Origin: Dryococelus australis | Lineage: Eukaryota > Arthropoda > Insecta > Phasmatodea > Phasmatidae | Assembly: GCA_029891345.1 (NCBI GenBank) | Contig: CM057009.1 | Span: 90,195,416 to 90,259,415, forward strand | Direction of reading: 5' to 3' | Length of the DNA: 64,000 nucleotides | Part shown: in pieces, positions 1 through 11,720 of the stretch | Layout of the letters: each line of letters starts with the position of its first letter | Position numbering within the stretch: the stretch's first letter is position 1 | The notes under the pieces: model-generated | What the model saw: only the letters and a program-made list of their open reading frames with translations | Database searches by the model: none | Told to the model about the DNA's origin: nothing | Made by a program: the position numbers and the translations under genes

Positions 1-1083
1 TAATGCTAACATGGATATTTTTTTTACGTTGCCTTTCCATTTGCCCAAATCAGACAAGATTATATTTGCACAAAATATAACGCTTAGGAAGTAGCCCACA
101 TGTAAAAAACTTACAGTTTTGGCCGTAATTTGTTCTTTAATATGCAATGCTTTTCGTTTAGTACACAAATTTGAGTTTCCATTTTAAAAAAAACTCCCCT
201 TAAGAAATACGTGTTTTTTTTTTATATATAAAATAAGAATAGTCATCAAACCAAGTTTTTCCGTAGTGGTAACTTCGCTCTACGCCATTAAGATAATCGA
301 GGTGAGGTTTGATCTAAGACAGGAGATTACACATTCAGTTAAAATGTTGCACAAATACACATTTTACACACTTTCAAATGTAGGATCGTTCACATCGTAA
401 AATATCATCGCAACTAACTACTCCCCAGAGAGGCCAGCTTTTAATAAACAACAATTAAAACGTAATCGGCCGTGAAAATAATCAGACTCGAACTAACAAC
501 GATGAGCTCATACGCTGTAAAAAGTGTTTTGTAATTTTTACTGAGAAAAACCTTTGAAATTTTACAAATGTTTGTTACAGTACTAATATTCATCCTGTAA
601 AACTACTCGTTGTTAAACTACAAGGGCCTGTTTGTAATAAACTTCACGAAATGTTTGTACTATACTGACCCGTATCCACTAGCTTGGGCAAAATGACGGA
701 TACTTAAAAACGCAAAACCGTATATAGCTGTTTGTGCAAAAACAATGGGTGTTGTAAAGTGTAGTTGCATGCAAAAAGAAATGCATTACAAGTTTGAATA
801 TTGTAAAACACTTAGAACCACTTAAATAACCATAATAGAACGACAGTTTAAATAAAGCGTGACCATTTTTATTCATTAAATATTAATGTTTCCTAGCTAC
901 ACAGAACTCTTAAATCAGGTCTCAAAACCTCGTTCGTTGTTAAAAGCGGTCCAAATCTCTTAACTCAACAACAGACCTCTTCAAATTAAATAAATGTACT
1001 TATTCATCTAAACCAAATACCTTCATTATTATTTTGTACGTACTTGAGTTATATGTACTATAAAAAAGTGGAGAAGCTCGTAA
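1..1083. other. AT-rich DNA without a gene
   Basis: No supportable coding region, RNA gene or repeat was recognised. Open frames here are short and AT-driven. Confidence 0.6.
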
Positions 1084-1084
1084 G

Positions 1085-1165
1085 TCACGTTGGTTTTGTG
1101 GTTAAGGGTGAGGGCAAGTAATACAAGAGGAGCGGGTTTGATTTTTCCGTGCTGGCAAGTTGTAA
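1085..1165 (+). repeat. Weak tRNA-like SINE head remnant
   Basis: A stretch resembling an A box (TGGTTTTGTGG, near 1091) is followed by a B-box-like GGTTTGATTTTTCC near 1135. Both deviate from the RNA polymerase III consensus. The spacing suits a tRNA-derived SINE head, but the body is not recognisable, so this could be chance. Confidence 0.2.
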
Positions 1166-1525
1166 TTTTTTTACTCGTAAATTATGTTTTGAAGTATTTT
1201 TTGTTATTTTATCTGTCATTAATTCATCACGTTTGTTTTATAGAAGAAAAAAATAATTTATTTACACTTTTCAATAACGTAAGTTGAAATACAAGGATAT
1301 TATTCGTAGTATTACAAATAAATGTTTTGCAGATTTTACAAGAAAACTCTTTATAGTTTTACAAAAGGTTTTCTTGGCAAATGGGTTTCCAAAGATTTTT
1401 CTTGTAAAATTACAAAAAAAAATTATATTGTTTGCACGTTGATGCCCATGCCACAATCACAAATACTGACGTGTGCCAGCAATTTATATTGAACAGAAAA
1501 ATTTTCAAAATCAACTGCAGCAACT

Positions 1526-1633
<108 letters not shown>

Positions 1634-2714
1634 TATAATACAACCATCAGATGGAAATTTAAGAATTTCTTTTATTAATTTTCAGTGATGGACATCCTAC
1701 TTCAGTTTATTTTTATATGCAACATTGTAAAGTGAACCTGTCCTTCAGGCCATTTATTTACTTGAATCTGTACACGCGTTCGTATTCAATTTTAATGCTT
1801 GTTCACGCGCTATGAAATTTGAATAGAATTTCGCCCTAAAAATAATTAACTCATTTTTAAGAAAACAGTACACCTGAAGTTATAGTATTTTCGAGATGAT
1901 AAATCACTTCTAAGTTTGTTCACTTACCAAAATTTTTTTTTCAATATCATTGCCAGTTTGCAAGCCGTTTTCATAAGCCACTTACTAATAAAAATTAGGC
2001 GAAAATAATATACATCGCCTAATTAACTTTATTTTTATTTTCTGTACTTATTTCATAAGCAGTAGAACAATTTTTACGTGAAATTATTCAAAAAAAATTA
2101 ATATTGCTATCATAACTTATTTTAAATGATTTTTGTAGTGAAAAATATTGTTACGTAAAATAGTGAATATTCATTGTCTGGCTTAGTATTGTTAATATTA
2201 CGATTTCTCGCAAAATCCAAGCATTCATAGTTCTTAACTTAGTTCAAAAGTAAATAATACCATTTCATGTTTATATTAGTTGTATTTTTAAACTTCATAT
2301 TATAAAATAGTTAAAAACTTTATCTTCAAAATCATGATATTCTAAACACTCTTAATAAATAAACTAGTACAATATTATGGACATAGTTTAAAAAGCTGTG
2401 TAGCGTCCTTGAGTAAAACATTCAAAAAATATTTATTTACGTCACCAATATCACATATCAGAGGATAACATACTTTAGAAATTTAGACTAAAATTATATA
2501 TATTTTCATCATAGTTAGGGAACTGTCAGAAAAGAAAATGGTAATGTCTTCAAATTCAATAAAATTAGTTTATTATATTTCTTTACACTGAAAGGCCATG
2601 AGCTTTGGATGCGTTCATGGTAACTAGCGAAATTACACTCTTAAGGTTCAACAAAAGACAAAGTAATTTGAATGCTTTGAAAAGCTTCCAGTTCGATTCC
2701 GCAATGCAATGGGA
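1634..2714. other. AT-rich DNA without a gene
   Basis: Nothing beyond AT-rich unique-looking sequence was recognised. Confidence 0.6.
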
Positions 2715-3143
2715 ATTTTTGTTATAACGGTAAAATGAGTACTTTTGAAAGCCCTGCTTATGAACATCTTGTATATTCGTTGTGTGTTCTTCCGCCTTAT
2801 GTAAAATTAACATTGCCATTGGTCTCATCACTTTATCCATGCTTCGATCAAGTGAAACTCTGTAATTATTAGAAACGTTAACATTCTATAAGTCTGCTCA
2901 TTTTTACCCTTCAATGTATCAAAAAATACAGAAAGCGAGAGAAATTATTTAATTTATCACAAATGGTCACCTAACAATTTTTGTTCGACGTTAGTACCTA
3001 TTAGGAACTACTTTCCCCTCCATCATTACCAACTTTACAGGTATCATGTCACTCATTGCGCGCGTTTAAACGTATGCAGGTAGAGGCAGTGACTTTTTCC
3101 TAAAGTTGATTCAAAAAGTGCTCACTTTATAGTGAACAGCGTT
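2715..3143 (-). mobile_element. MITE family A, long form, copy A1
   Basis: A non-autonomous inverted-repeat element of about 430 bp. Its right end (AAAAGTGCTCACTTTATAGT then GAACAGC, to about 3140) is the complement of the terminus seen at 17728 and 59071. Its left end (ACGGTAAAATGAGTACTTTTG from 2727) is decayed at the outer bases. The interior carries family landmarks also found at 17728, 46936 and 59071: TTCCGCCTTATGTAAAATTA, TTTCC..TCCATC.TTACCAACTTTAC and ATGTCACTCA. It lies inverted relative to the 17728 copy and has no coding capacity. Flanks suggest TA targets, but the left boundary is uncertain by several bases. Confidence 0.85.
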
Positions 3144-4118
3144 TAGTAGATTTTACATAGTGCAAAAAGTGGACAGTGCCTCTTTTGTTAGTTATTTTGT
3201 CAATCCTATTAGCATGAACGTTACAAGACTCGTTACTTACAATATGTATATATATATATATAATTATAAGTCAGGATCATGTCGTAAACGCCAAATAGGG
3301 GCACGTTACGATTATTTGTCTTACCACTTCAGGACATGTGACAAGAGGATATGTGGTTCCATTTTTCGGCAGCTATCGATAGTGATCTAACAATGTGCCG
3401 TGGAGCAAGGTTAGGGCACACATTCTTATAAAAGCATTTATAACATGAAAGCTGTATTCACGTAGAGACACTGTCGAAATGAACATAGCAAAGGAAGGGA
3501 TCCTGATTCCTAATAAATGTAAATAATGATCTTGAGTTGAATGTAAGGAAGTGACATTCAGGCGTAAGAGTTGCAATAGAACAACTGCTTTGTTACTTAA
3601 GAGTTGGCAGCTGAGGTGGTCACCTATATAGCATAACTTTATGCTCTAGTCTCTATAGTTATTATGGTGATTTAAGTTTTTTAAATTTAGTTTGGGGTTA
3701 CAAATTGTATGCTCTCTTTAAGTGTTTCAATAAGAAAACTAATATCCTTTAGCACTGGTCACGGAGGTTGCACATTGAAGATTTCATCGTATAAAATAAA
3801 CGCGAAACCTATTAGCATGGCTAAATTTCAGTCTGACAGGGGGCAAACATCAATTATAAAGGGAAAAAATTAAAATTGTCGTTTTTTTTTTTTTTTTTTT
3901 TTTTTTTTTTCGATTGAGTTGATTTTTCCACGGGAAACACTGTGACTTGGGTAATGTAGAGCATAATACGTACCAGGCCAATTTCTTTGATCACTTTTTC
4001 GTCTCTGTAACATTGACAAGTGGTCTCCCCCTCCATCTTAAGCTTAACGTTTCACCTCGGCTACGCGCATGCTGTCCTTCCCCTAACAAAATTCCTGGAC
4101 ACGTGCATGAGTGTCAAC
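3144..4118. other. AT-rich DNA with a poly-T tract
   Basis: Contains a short (TA)n run near 3246-3262 and a 29-base T run at 3882-3910. The T run could be the tail of a minus-strand retroposon, but no retroposed body was recognised beside it. No gene was seen. Confidence 0.55.
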
Positions 4119-4554
4119 ATATAGAGTACAGTCAGGGATACTGCCATATTTTTGAAGCCCTGCTTAAGTTCTCCTTCCTGGATATTTCTCCGCCCCATGC
4201 TAACAGAGCTTAACAAAGTATAGGAAACTACACCAGAGGGGCAGCGCGCCGGGTTCGTGCGCACTTAATCTAATGCTATTTCGCATTAGAACTATTTCTT
4301 ACTAGGCATTACCAACACACATATTTTCTCCCTGTTTTTATTCGTATTAGTTAGGAATGAAATATTATGATTTATAAACAGAATATAATTAAAATTTCAA
4401 TTCAACTGAAAAATAATATACTTGTTTGGTAAGACATGTATAAAATGCTTGCAATGCCTGACGTAAGGAAACAACCAAACTCGTCAAACATAGGGTTTTT
4501 TTTTCTTCAAATGTTTGATTCAAAAAGTGTGAAGAAACTGCGAATAGACTATAA
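4119..4554 (+). mobile_element. MITE family B, copy B1
   Basis: A non-autonomous element of about 436 bp. The left end reads TATAGAGTACAGTCAGGGAT and then TTTTTGAAGCCCTGCTTAAG. The right end is TTTGATTCAAAAAGTGTGAA, then GAAACTGCGAATAGACTATA. The ends are imperfect inverted repeats. The internal landmark GAACTATTTCTTACT.GGCATTACCAACACAC is shared with copies at 26253, 54081 and 62374. It encodes no protein. The GAAGCCCTGCTTA motif and ATTC.CG terminus resemble family A. Confidence 0.85.
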
Positions 4555-4620
4555 CTGCCGTTGTACGCAGAACGGGAAAGTTTGTACTTATCCGAAAGGT
4601 ATAAAAAATAACGACTTACA

Positions 4621-4912
4621 AAGGAGCGGTGGCGTAGTGGCCGTGGTGCTTGCGTCCCACCACGACGATCCAGGTTTGATTCCCGGTGGATCCACTCCCG
4701 GGTATTCGCACGTGGGAATCGTGACGGACGATGCCGTTTGCCAGCGGTTTTTATTGGAGGTGCTCCCATTTCCCCCGCCCTTTCGTTCCAGCACATCTCT
4801 AACCTAGGACGACATTTCATGTCGTGTCCAGGGATGATGGGCACCCACGGGTCCCAGCCTGTAATTCCGTCATTAGGAGCGTGTCGCCTCGCCCTGGGTG
4901 CATCCCCCACAC
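4621..4912 (+). repeat. tRNA-derived SINE, type I
   Basis: A RNA polymerase III retroposon. The A box TGGCGTAGTGG at 4630-4640 fits the consensus. The B box GGTTTGATTCC at 4673-4683 has one change. The body contains GTGGGAATCGTGACGGACGA, a T/C-rich tract (TTTCCCCCGCCC) and a 3' part with GGGTCCCAGC shared with the SINE at 14469. No clear target duplication was found. Its 3' end abuts repeat R, and the long open frames over it are shadows of the SINE. Confidence 0.85.
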
Positions 4913-4917
4913 GGCTT

Positions 4918-5525
4918 TTTTTGACGTGAACGCGTCTTTAAATTTTCGACCATAGTGGGAGGCAATCCAGAAAATCCGATCATGACCAAATTGGGGGGTA
5001 GAGTTTGGCATTGTAGCTCCGAATCTATTGTCTACATTCGAAATTCAATTACACCACTCGATTGCCAAAGAATCAAAGAATATGTTACGTTGAGTGAGGA
5101 CTGCGAAACAACGCTTGCACGAGGGGGGGGGGGGAGGCGCAATTTTGAGTTCGTTTCGCCACCTCTCATAACTTCCGCGTAGTATAACTTTTGACTAGGA
5201 TAAGCTATGAAGTCAAGTTCAATCGATTGCGTGCATAAAAATTTTGTGTGGCGTGGTTATGGTGAAATGGTATGCGTTTAATGTCAAAAGTTAAGAAAAT
5301 TTTCCACAATTTCGGCCTATACTCGTCAAAAAGCCAAGTTGGAATACAGAAATCGTATACGGTTGGATAGAGCATCTTAAAAGCGATCCAGTGATACCCA
5401 TAAAACCCCATATGATCGAGTTAAGCGGTACCGAGAACTTAAAATTAACATCAAGGCGTCCGAACTCGTCATCGTAGACGTATTCCCGCAAAACAAACGG
5501 CTGTGTCCTCAACACAGCCAAACCC
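4918..5525 (+). repeat. Dispersed repeat R, copy 1
   Basis: About 608 bp closely matching 18858-19386. Shared blocks include TTTTTGACGT..A..CGTCTTTAAAT, CGACCATAGTGGGAGGCAA, GTAGCTCCGAATCTAT, TAACTTTTGACTAGG, TTTCGGCCTATAC and CATCAAGGCGTCCGA. Relative to copy 2 it carries 108 extra bases (about 5071-5178, with a 12-base G run) and lacks about 29 bases near 5210. Near the 3' end both copies can be read on the plus strand as a basic segment (HKTP.DR.KR.RE.KINIKASE), which suggests derivation from a coding transposon. The end holds GGCTGTGT-CCTCA-ACACAGCC, a small hairpin. The repeat class is unknown. Confidence 0.85.
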
Positions 5526-6990
5526 TATTATTTTACTGTCCAAAAAGCAGAACTAATTAAAAAGTAGTAAACGCACACCAAAAAAATTGGTCAGAAAAGT
5601 GTTTATGTTTCGTATCAAAAAAGAATGCATATGTTTTGTAACACATTTTCTAACAATACACTTGTTTGAATTATTAATTGAAATTTAAGAGTTTTCCCAT
5701 TTTGGATGCTTTAGATAGGACATTTTACAATAAAACATTCGCTAAGTAGGACAATTATAATTGCTACTGTTCTATGTAAGGAAATACTGGTAATATTGTT
5801 GGAAAATATTTTCAATTGCTGATTGTATTCCAGTTATAGAAATGTTAATTTTCGTAGATGAAAGCGTCGTGAACACAATTATTTACTACAATTTAAAAAC
5901 ACAACTAATTTTAAATTAATATTAAGATTGTTTTGCTTGAAGATGTAGTTCTTGCAAAACCTGCTTTCTGAAGTATCCAAAATAAAATACTTGTAAATTT
6001 AAATTAAAAATTTACCCTTAGTAATTAAAATCATTAAACATTTAAATAAGTAAATTCTAGCTAATATTTTATAGTTTTATAAAATACATGCATTATTATT
6101 TCATAATCAACCTACATCGTACTTTTCTGACAATTTCGGTAGAGTACGTGCTACTTTTTAATGAGTTCTGAATGCTGCAGGTTTGGGTGAAGTGCTTCAT
6201 TGGAAGCAACTACTTAAGGATGACGGATCCCAAATGATTAGAAATTTTATATTTGTACCGAACATGTTCAACTCGTACGCATTATATGTGATAACATTTA
6301 CCTGGATTAAAAAAATATTTACACTTCATATTTTTTGAATAATTTGTTGTCAAATGCAAAATTCTTCGGTTTTCTTGCAGCCGTTAAAACAAATACTAGT
6401 TAAGTTGTACGGATTAAACAATTTACTAAGTGAACAAATGCCATAGGCTACATATGCAATGACCAAATAACAAGCCTTTCAGAGGGGGGGGGACGTTAAG
6501 TATAATTTTTTTTACATGTATTTAACGTTTAAATGTATAACGTACTATTTGGTGATTACTTATATGTCAAGCAGTAGCCCACGCCATTAGTTCACTTAGT
6601 AAATTTTTTCACAGTTAGTATTTGTTATTACTAGAGACCTGGGCAATCCGCATTATTTTGTTTTTGCTTCAAGCTAAAATTTACAGTGTTGTATATACTC
6701 GAGCCGACGTCGTTTCTCCATTGACTGCTGCGTTGACATTAAGTCACTCCTTTTCTGAGGGAGCTGCACGTGATTGGGGCACACGGTTGTGTAGCGTTTA
6801 TTTATTGGCGCAGAGTTACCATGGGCGTGTCAAATAATACTGGTCCAATGACAAACGTATTGCAAAGGAATAGTGTTTTAAGTTTAATATGTCCTCAAAT
6901 AATAACGCAAATTTTGCGGGTATCTAGTTAATACGGCCGAAACAAAACACAAGAATTTTGTATTTGACATCAAATTATTCAAAAAATTTT
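5526..6990. other. AT-rich DNA without a gene
   Basis: No feature recognised apart from a 9-base G run at 6484-6492. Confidence 0.55.
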
Positions 6991-6996
6991 AGGAGT

Positions 6997-6997
<1 letters not shown>

Positions 6998-7028
<31 letters not shown>

Positions 7029-7440
7029 TCGAGGAAAAAGTCATCACATGCAATGCGTACGAGTTGAACAATGTTTGGTAAAATTATAAAATAAATCATT
7101 TTTCTGGGGTCCAACACCCTTAAATTTAAGTTCGACACTTTGCGTGTTTTCTTCTGCCAATGGTTGACTGTACACACTGCTGCAATGCTCTCTGCCGGAG
7201 CTGCTGAAGAGTTACCATGTATATCACGTGCAGTGGAGCAAAGACAGTAACTAGACATATCCTTCCACCGCCGAGACACTTTAAACGGGGTTGTCTGTAG
7301 CTCTGACTCGACTTTTGGCTTATGTCCACACGTTACACTCCTACAGCTTAAGGGGTTATGTAGCTGCGCGTTCAAGGTCAACAAGCGAGGGGGCGATACG
7401 GGCGACACTAACACGCATGACTAGTGCCTCATCGCTCCTA
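6998..7440 (-). other. Possible poly-A-tailed insertion, minus strand
   Basis: A T run of 30 (6998-7027) is followed by about 400 bp that is less AT-rich than its surroundings. On the minus strand this reads as a transcript-like segment ending in poly-A. No AATAAA signal is obvious before the tail, no target duplication was found and the overlapping frames match no family I know. A retroposed transcript or SINE is possible. A simple T-run expansion is the alternative. Confidence 0.25.
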
Positions 7441-10400
7441 CGCGCAAGGCGTGCAATGTTTCCGTCGTAACACTTTACTGTATAATTTAGATCTGTAACA
7501 GTGTAATTTTATTATACGCTATGAAAGACCACAGATAAAACTACGTTCGTATAATCGTACTTTTCTCTTACCGCTTAATGACACTGCATAGCCAAACTTT
7601 AAAAATGCTATATATGACCACTTTCCCGAATTTTTTCTCCATTTATACACTTTATATGATAAAAGTACAAATATTGGGACGTAGACAATAGTTTTTTTAA
7701 TCCTTTCTGGCAAAATTTCGTATTTATAGAACTTTTATTTACCGAGATACGCGTTTACGCGCAAACGATTTCACATAAAACGTTTCAGTACATAGGACCC
7801 TTGATAAAATTTCAAGTTGTCGCGTGTAATTGAAAGGGAAGATGGCAATTTAACGACAACACACATGAGTCTAATCCTTTTTGTTTTTCACTTCAAGAAT
7901 CTGTTGCATTAACTAAATATAACATCAATGGATCAGGTTCGTAATACATTAAATTCATAGTCTTTCATGCAGTAAACGTGCTTAATGTCCTTATCACGTT
8001 GATCTTTCGGAGGAACTCGCTCTTAATTAAGGTAATTCAGTAAATAAATTTAATGGTTTCCCAAATACCCCATTCAGTGGTCATAATCAAAGTTAATTTT
8101 TTTTATCATACAAAAGAAAATTTTCTTTTCTCTCAATAAACTACTTCAACTTACTTATTATGTGTTGAAATGTGACAAACATAATTTATTACGGCATTCC
8201 TACGTCGAAAGCCAAATTATGATGTCACCATTGAAGTTTGATAAATTTAGAAATGAATGTTGTTAAGCAGGTTATTTGCAATTCGTATGAAAACAATTAT
8301 TTTTTATTTGGTTTTAGACTAATTTATTAAAATAAATAAAGGTAACGATCCCAACTGAAATTATGCTCTCAGAACCTAAATATTAACATGCATTTGTTTA
8401 CTTGTAATCCAATTTCACTTTTCAGTATGTATGAGTGCAGGTAGCACATTCATTTCGTATTTGCCTTCGAATAAAGATACCATGGAACTAGTCCCCGGGT
8501 GTGCACCTAAGTTACAATAGTAAGGAAGACGTTTCCCTCACTAATTGTCAAGAATTTTGCAGATTAATATAATACTATATTGTTATTAGAATTTAGAACA
8601 CTGCTGAAAGTACTGTATTATGCCAGCGCTGTTTTCCATGTCAGATATTATACTGCAGTAATGAAATATATCTGAGAAGAATAAGAGTAACTCATTTGAG
8701 CGTCGGGAAAGAATGTTGGACTTTAGTCAATAAGTGTCACTCCTAAGACGTCTCCATGAAAACATACTGATTCTATAGTAAAAGATCGTTGAGCAACAAC
8801 AATTAAAACTTTTAAAGTTATATTATATGAATTAGTTTTATTCAAACGTAAAACCATTCCAGTTTGCAATGAAATTCTACTGTTAAAATTAGGCGAATAC
8901 AGAAAAAATATTTTCTACATTTATGAGTTTTACGAGCAGAAATTTAATTTCTTGAAAGCAGTAATTTTAGCTGCGTGTAATATTTGGCAACATGTAGGAA
9001 CCAAACAATATCTTGTTTACACTACAATTTTATTACATTTCAGAAATTAAGGTTATGAATTTCTATGTCCGAAAACTCATTCTTGGACAAATTTATTCGA
9101 AACTCATCAATCAAATGCATGTATGCATATGGTCTAAACCATTAACGAATATAGTTTAGCATCTGTTGTACAGCTGCTTTACATAAAAATATATTATGGT
9201 AAATTTTACGTGTATTTTATTTTACGTGGATGGCTATAGCGTATTAACTACATATTTATGGCCCAATAAATATTTAGATGCCTGACTGCAATAACAATCC
9301 CCACACTGCACTGGAAAGTTAGTAGGCAGGGAAGATACAGCAAGTGAGTGCATGTCCTTCAATGGAGGTTGTGAGCCAACTGATTCCCTTACAGCGCAGC
9401 TTTATCATCAGAGAAATATTCATTGGATTAATTTTATTAGCTGGCCGGAATTCACAGCTGGTATTTTATTTATAATTCTGATATTTAAAGATTATTTGCA
9501 TCAGATCTAGTAAAATATATGTTAAATTTTTCACGCAGTCGGTAATTTTTTGTAAATGTGGAAATAATTTTATTAGAAATCAGTGAATTGTTTAAGGGCG
9601 TTTTTTTTTTTTTTTTCCTGACTTCTAAACTAAAATACAGAACACTATGCATTGTTTAAAAGTTCTGTTTTCTCTAATATAAATTTGAAAATTATATCCA
9701 TATCAGTGAAGCTGAAAATCAATATTATTTTTTCTCTGCAGTTACTATTAAAAAATCGTTACAAAAAGGTGTTCTCACATTTATTGATAAAGATTTGTCA
9801 GATTTATTATAAAGACACTAATAATGATTTAATTTCGTCTTTCTAAATGAAACTGTTATATAATTTTAAGTACACGCTTCTCTTTGTAACGTTCAGCAAT
9901 TTTTGAGGAGGGAAGAATATCCAGAATTTATCCTTCTATTACACAGTGCGAACGTATTTTATTCGCGAAGTCACTAAATGAGTTTATTGAGATAATCTCG
10001 ATTTGCGTTGCTCATTTAAGAGTTTTGAATATTACAACCGGAAATTATATTTAGCCCCAAAAGGCCAAGGATGCCAAGGCGCTCAGATTGTGTTGTTGGA
10101 TTTTACGCGTTCGGTTCTCTGATGATATACACATTTTTAACTGCTATCCACCATACGAATTTAAATTTAATGCTGTCTTTTAGTCTGGATGTTGGTTTAC
10201 TAGCTCACTCTAAACTTTATAATTGTAAAGCGGGATACATCAAAGCGTACCATTTTTCTAAGAGTTGCATTTTACGTTGCACAAGAAATCAAAATTGGTT
10301 CTCAGGACTACTTATATGTACCTGTCGTTTTATGAAGTAACTTAAAGAATGAATAACTCTAGTCAATTTAATTTCATAAACTACTAATTTTAAAGAAAAT

Positions 10401-10655
10401 CTTAAGAAATACAAAGAAAAATGAAGTAGTTCAGTACGTCTTAAAGAACCCTTACAATGTTCTACGGTTCATACAAATGTGTCATAATTAATTATATTCT
10501 TTAAGTTTTCAAAAATATCGTGGGTATCCTAAACGAGAGGATAAACAACTAAATAAAAATATTCCTCTTTGTACAAGAGATGTTAGGGAGCAGACTGCTG
10601 AATTACTAAAAGTGTTTGGACTTTAAGTCGATAATCGCAATTGTTCCTAGCATTT
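7441..10655. other. Long AT-rich stretch without a gene
   Basis: Unique-looking AT-rich sequence with a poly-T run near 9601. I see no coding frame, RNA gene or recognisable repeat. Confidence 0.55.
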
Positions 10656-10895
10656 ATAGGCTGTTCACGGTAAAGTGAGCACTTTTGAGGTCCTAGTTAC
10701 GTTTTTATTTCAATAATTTTTTTATCCTTTAACAATTTTTCAAAATAAATATTGCAATGTAAGTAATAAACACAGTGTGTAGATTCCACCGAACTCGGAA
10801 TTTGAATCTAAATCTACAATAAAATATACTTATAGACTATTATTCCAAATGCGAAATCTTTCAAAAGTGCTCACTTTGCCGTGAATAGCCTATAC
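10656..10895 (+). mobile_element. MITE family A, short form, copy A2
   Basis: About 240 bp bounded by near-perfect inverted repeats of roughly 34 bp. The left end reads ATAGGCTGTTCACGGTAAAG then TGAGCACTTTTGA. The right end is the complement, ending CGTGAATAGCCTATA. TATA at both edges fits a TA target. The interior is AT-rich and differs from the 420-bp form, so it is a deletion derivative or a separate subfamily using the same ends. It encodes no protein. Confidence 0.9.
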
Positions 10896-11197
10896 AAGTT
10901 ATTACCGAAAATATAAAATAGCTTCAGAGAGGGACACGTGTGCAAACTATTTAGGTAATGTAATAACATTGTAATTTCCATGAAGTTATGCCATAAGATG
11001 ATAGAAAATATCATATACATTTGTATAATAGTTATTTCCGTCACGGTTTGCTCGCTTAAAAAATTAAAAAGAATAATTCGCATCCTAATATTCTTTATTC
11101 TTCAGCCTACGCCCACACACTTCATAAAAATCTACTAAAAATTTGTTCAAAAATAAATCGAAAGATATTAATTCACACAAAAATAGAAGAAATTGCC
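10896..11197. other. AT-rich spacer
   Basis: No feature recognised. Confidence 0.55.
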
Positions 11198-11720
11198 GTG
11201 GGAAAAATTTCAGTTCCTAGCTGCAGACACTTGAAGACAGTTAAAATGTCGCCATACCTGTGTCGCTTCCTAGTAGAAATGCTCGATGCGTGCAGGAAGT
11301 TCCTCTCGGGGATGAAGCGGTTGTCCAATAAAGTTGAGAACGCAGTCTCTTTCCCTTTTATAAATAAAAGACGGCTGAACTCACCCCTCCCCCGCTTCGA
11401 AAATGATTTCTCCAATGAGGACGTAACACGGCCGTGGACACAGCCACTCCGTTATAACAGGTGGTTTCGATGGTTTCGGGGGGTGGCCTGGCTCGGATAA
11501 GGGATGTCGCTCACGAACAACCAAGGACTCTGAACTAGGCAGGTGAAAAAGCGTCCAAGAGGCTGGCTTTTAACCTGCCGGAATCGATAACAAAATGCAG
11601 CCACCGGTATTCCGTGTTTATGTAACTGCGTTTGCTAGCAGCGAGAATATTTCGAGGGGTTCATTTCACTAACCACCCCGAGTAATTGCGTTTTAATAAA
11701 TATGGTCTCTTGCTCTCGTT
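11198..11720. other. GC-raised block, unclassified
   Basis: About 500 bp clearly less AT-rich than its surroundings. It holds a 100-codon plus-strand frame (11198-11500), a TATAAATAAAAG motif near 11358 and a minus-strand frame over the same DNA. Neither frame resembles a family I know. It may be an old transposon or LTR fragment, or an exon or promoter region. The sequence does not decide between them. Confidence 0.35.

Noticed and set aside
4389-4910. A 173-codon minus frame and a 123-codon plus frame
   Set aside because: They run through a MITE end and a SINE. The GC-rich SINE body keeps frames open on both strands, and a second SINE copy gives similar spurious frames at 14371-14820.
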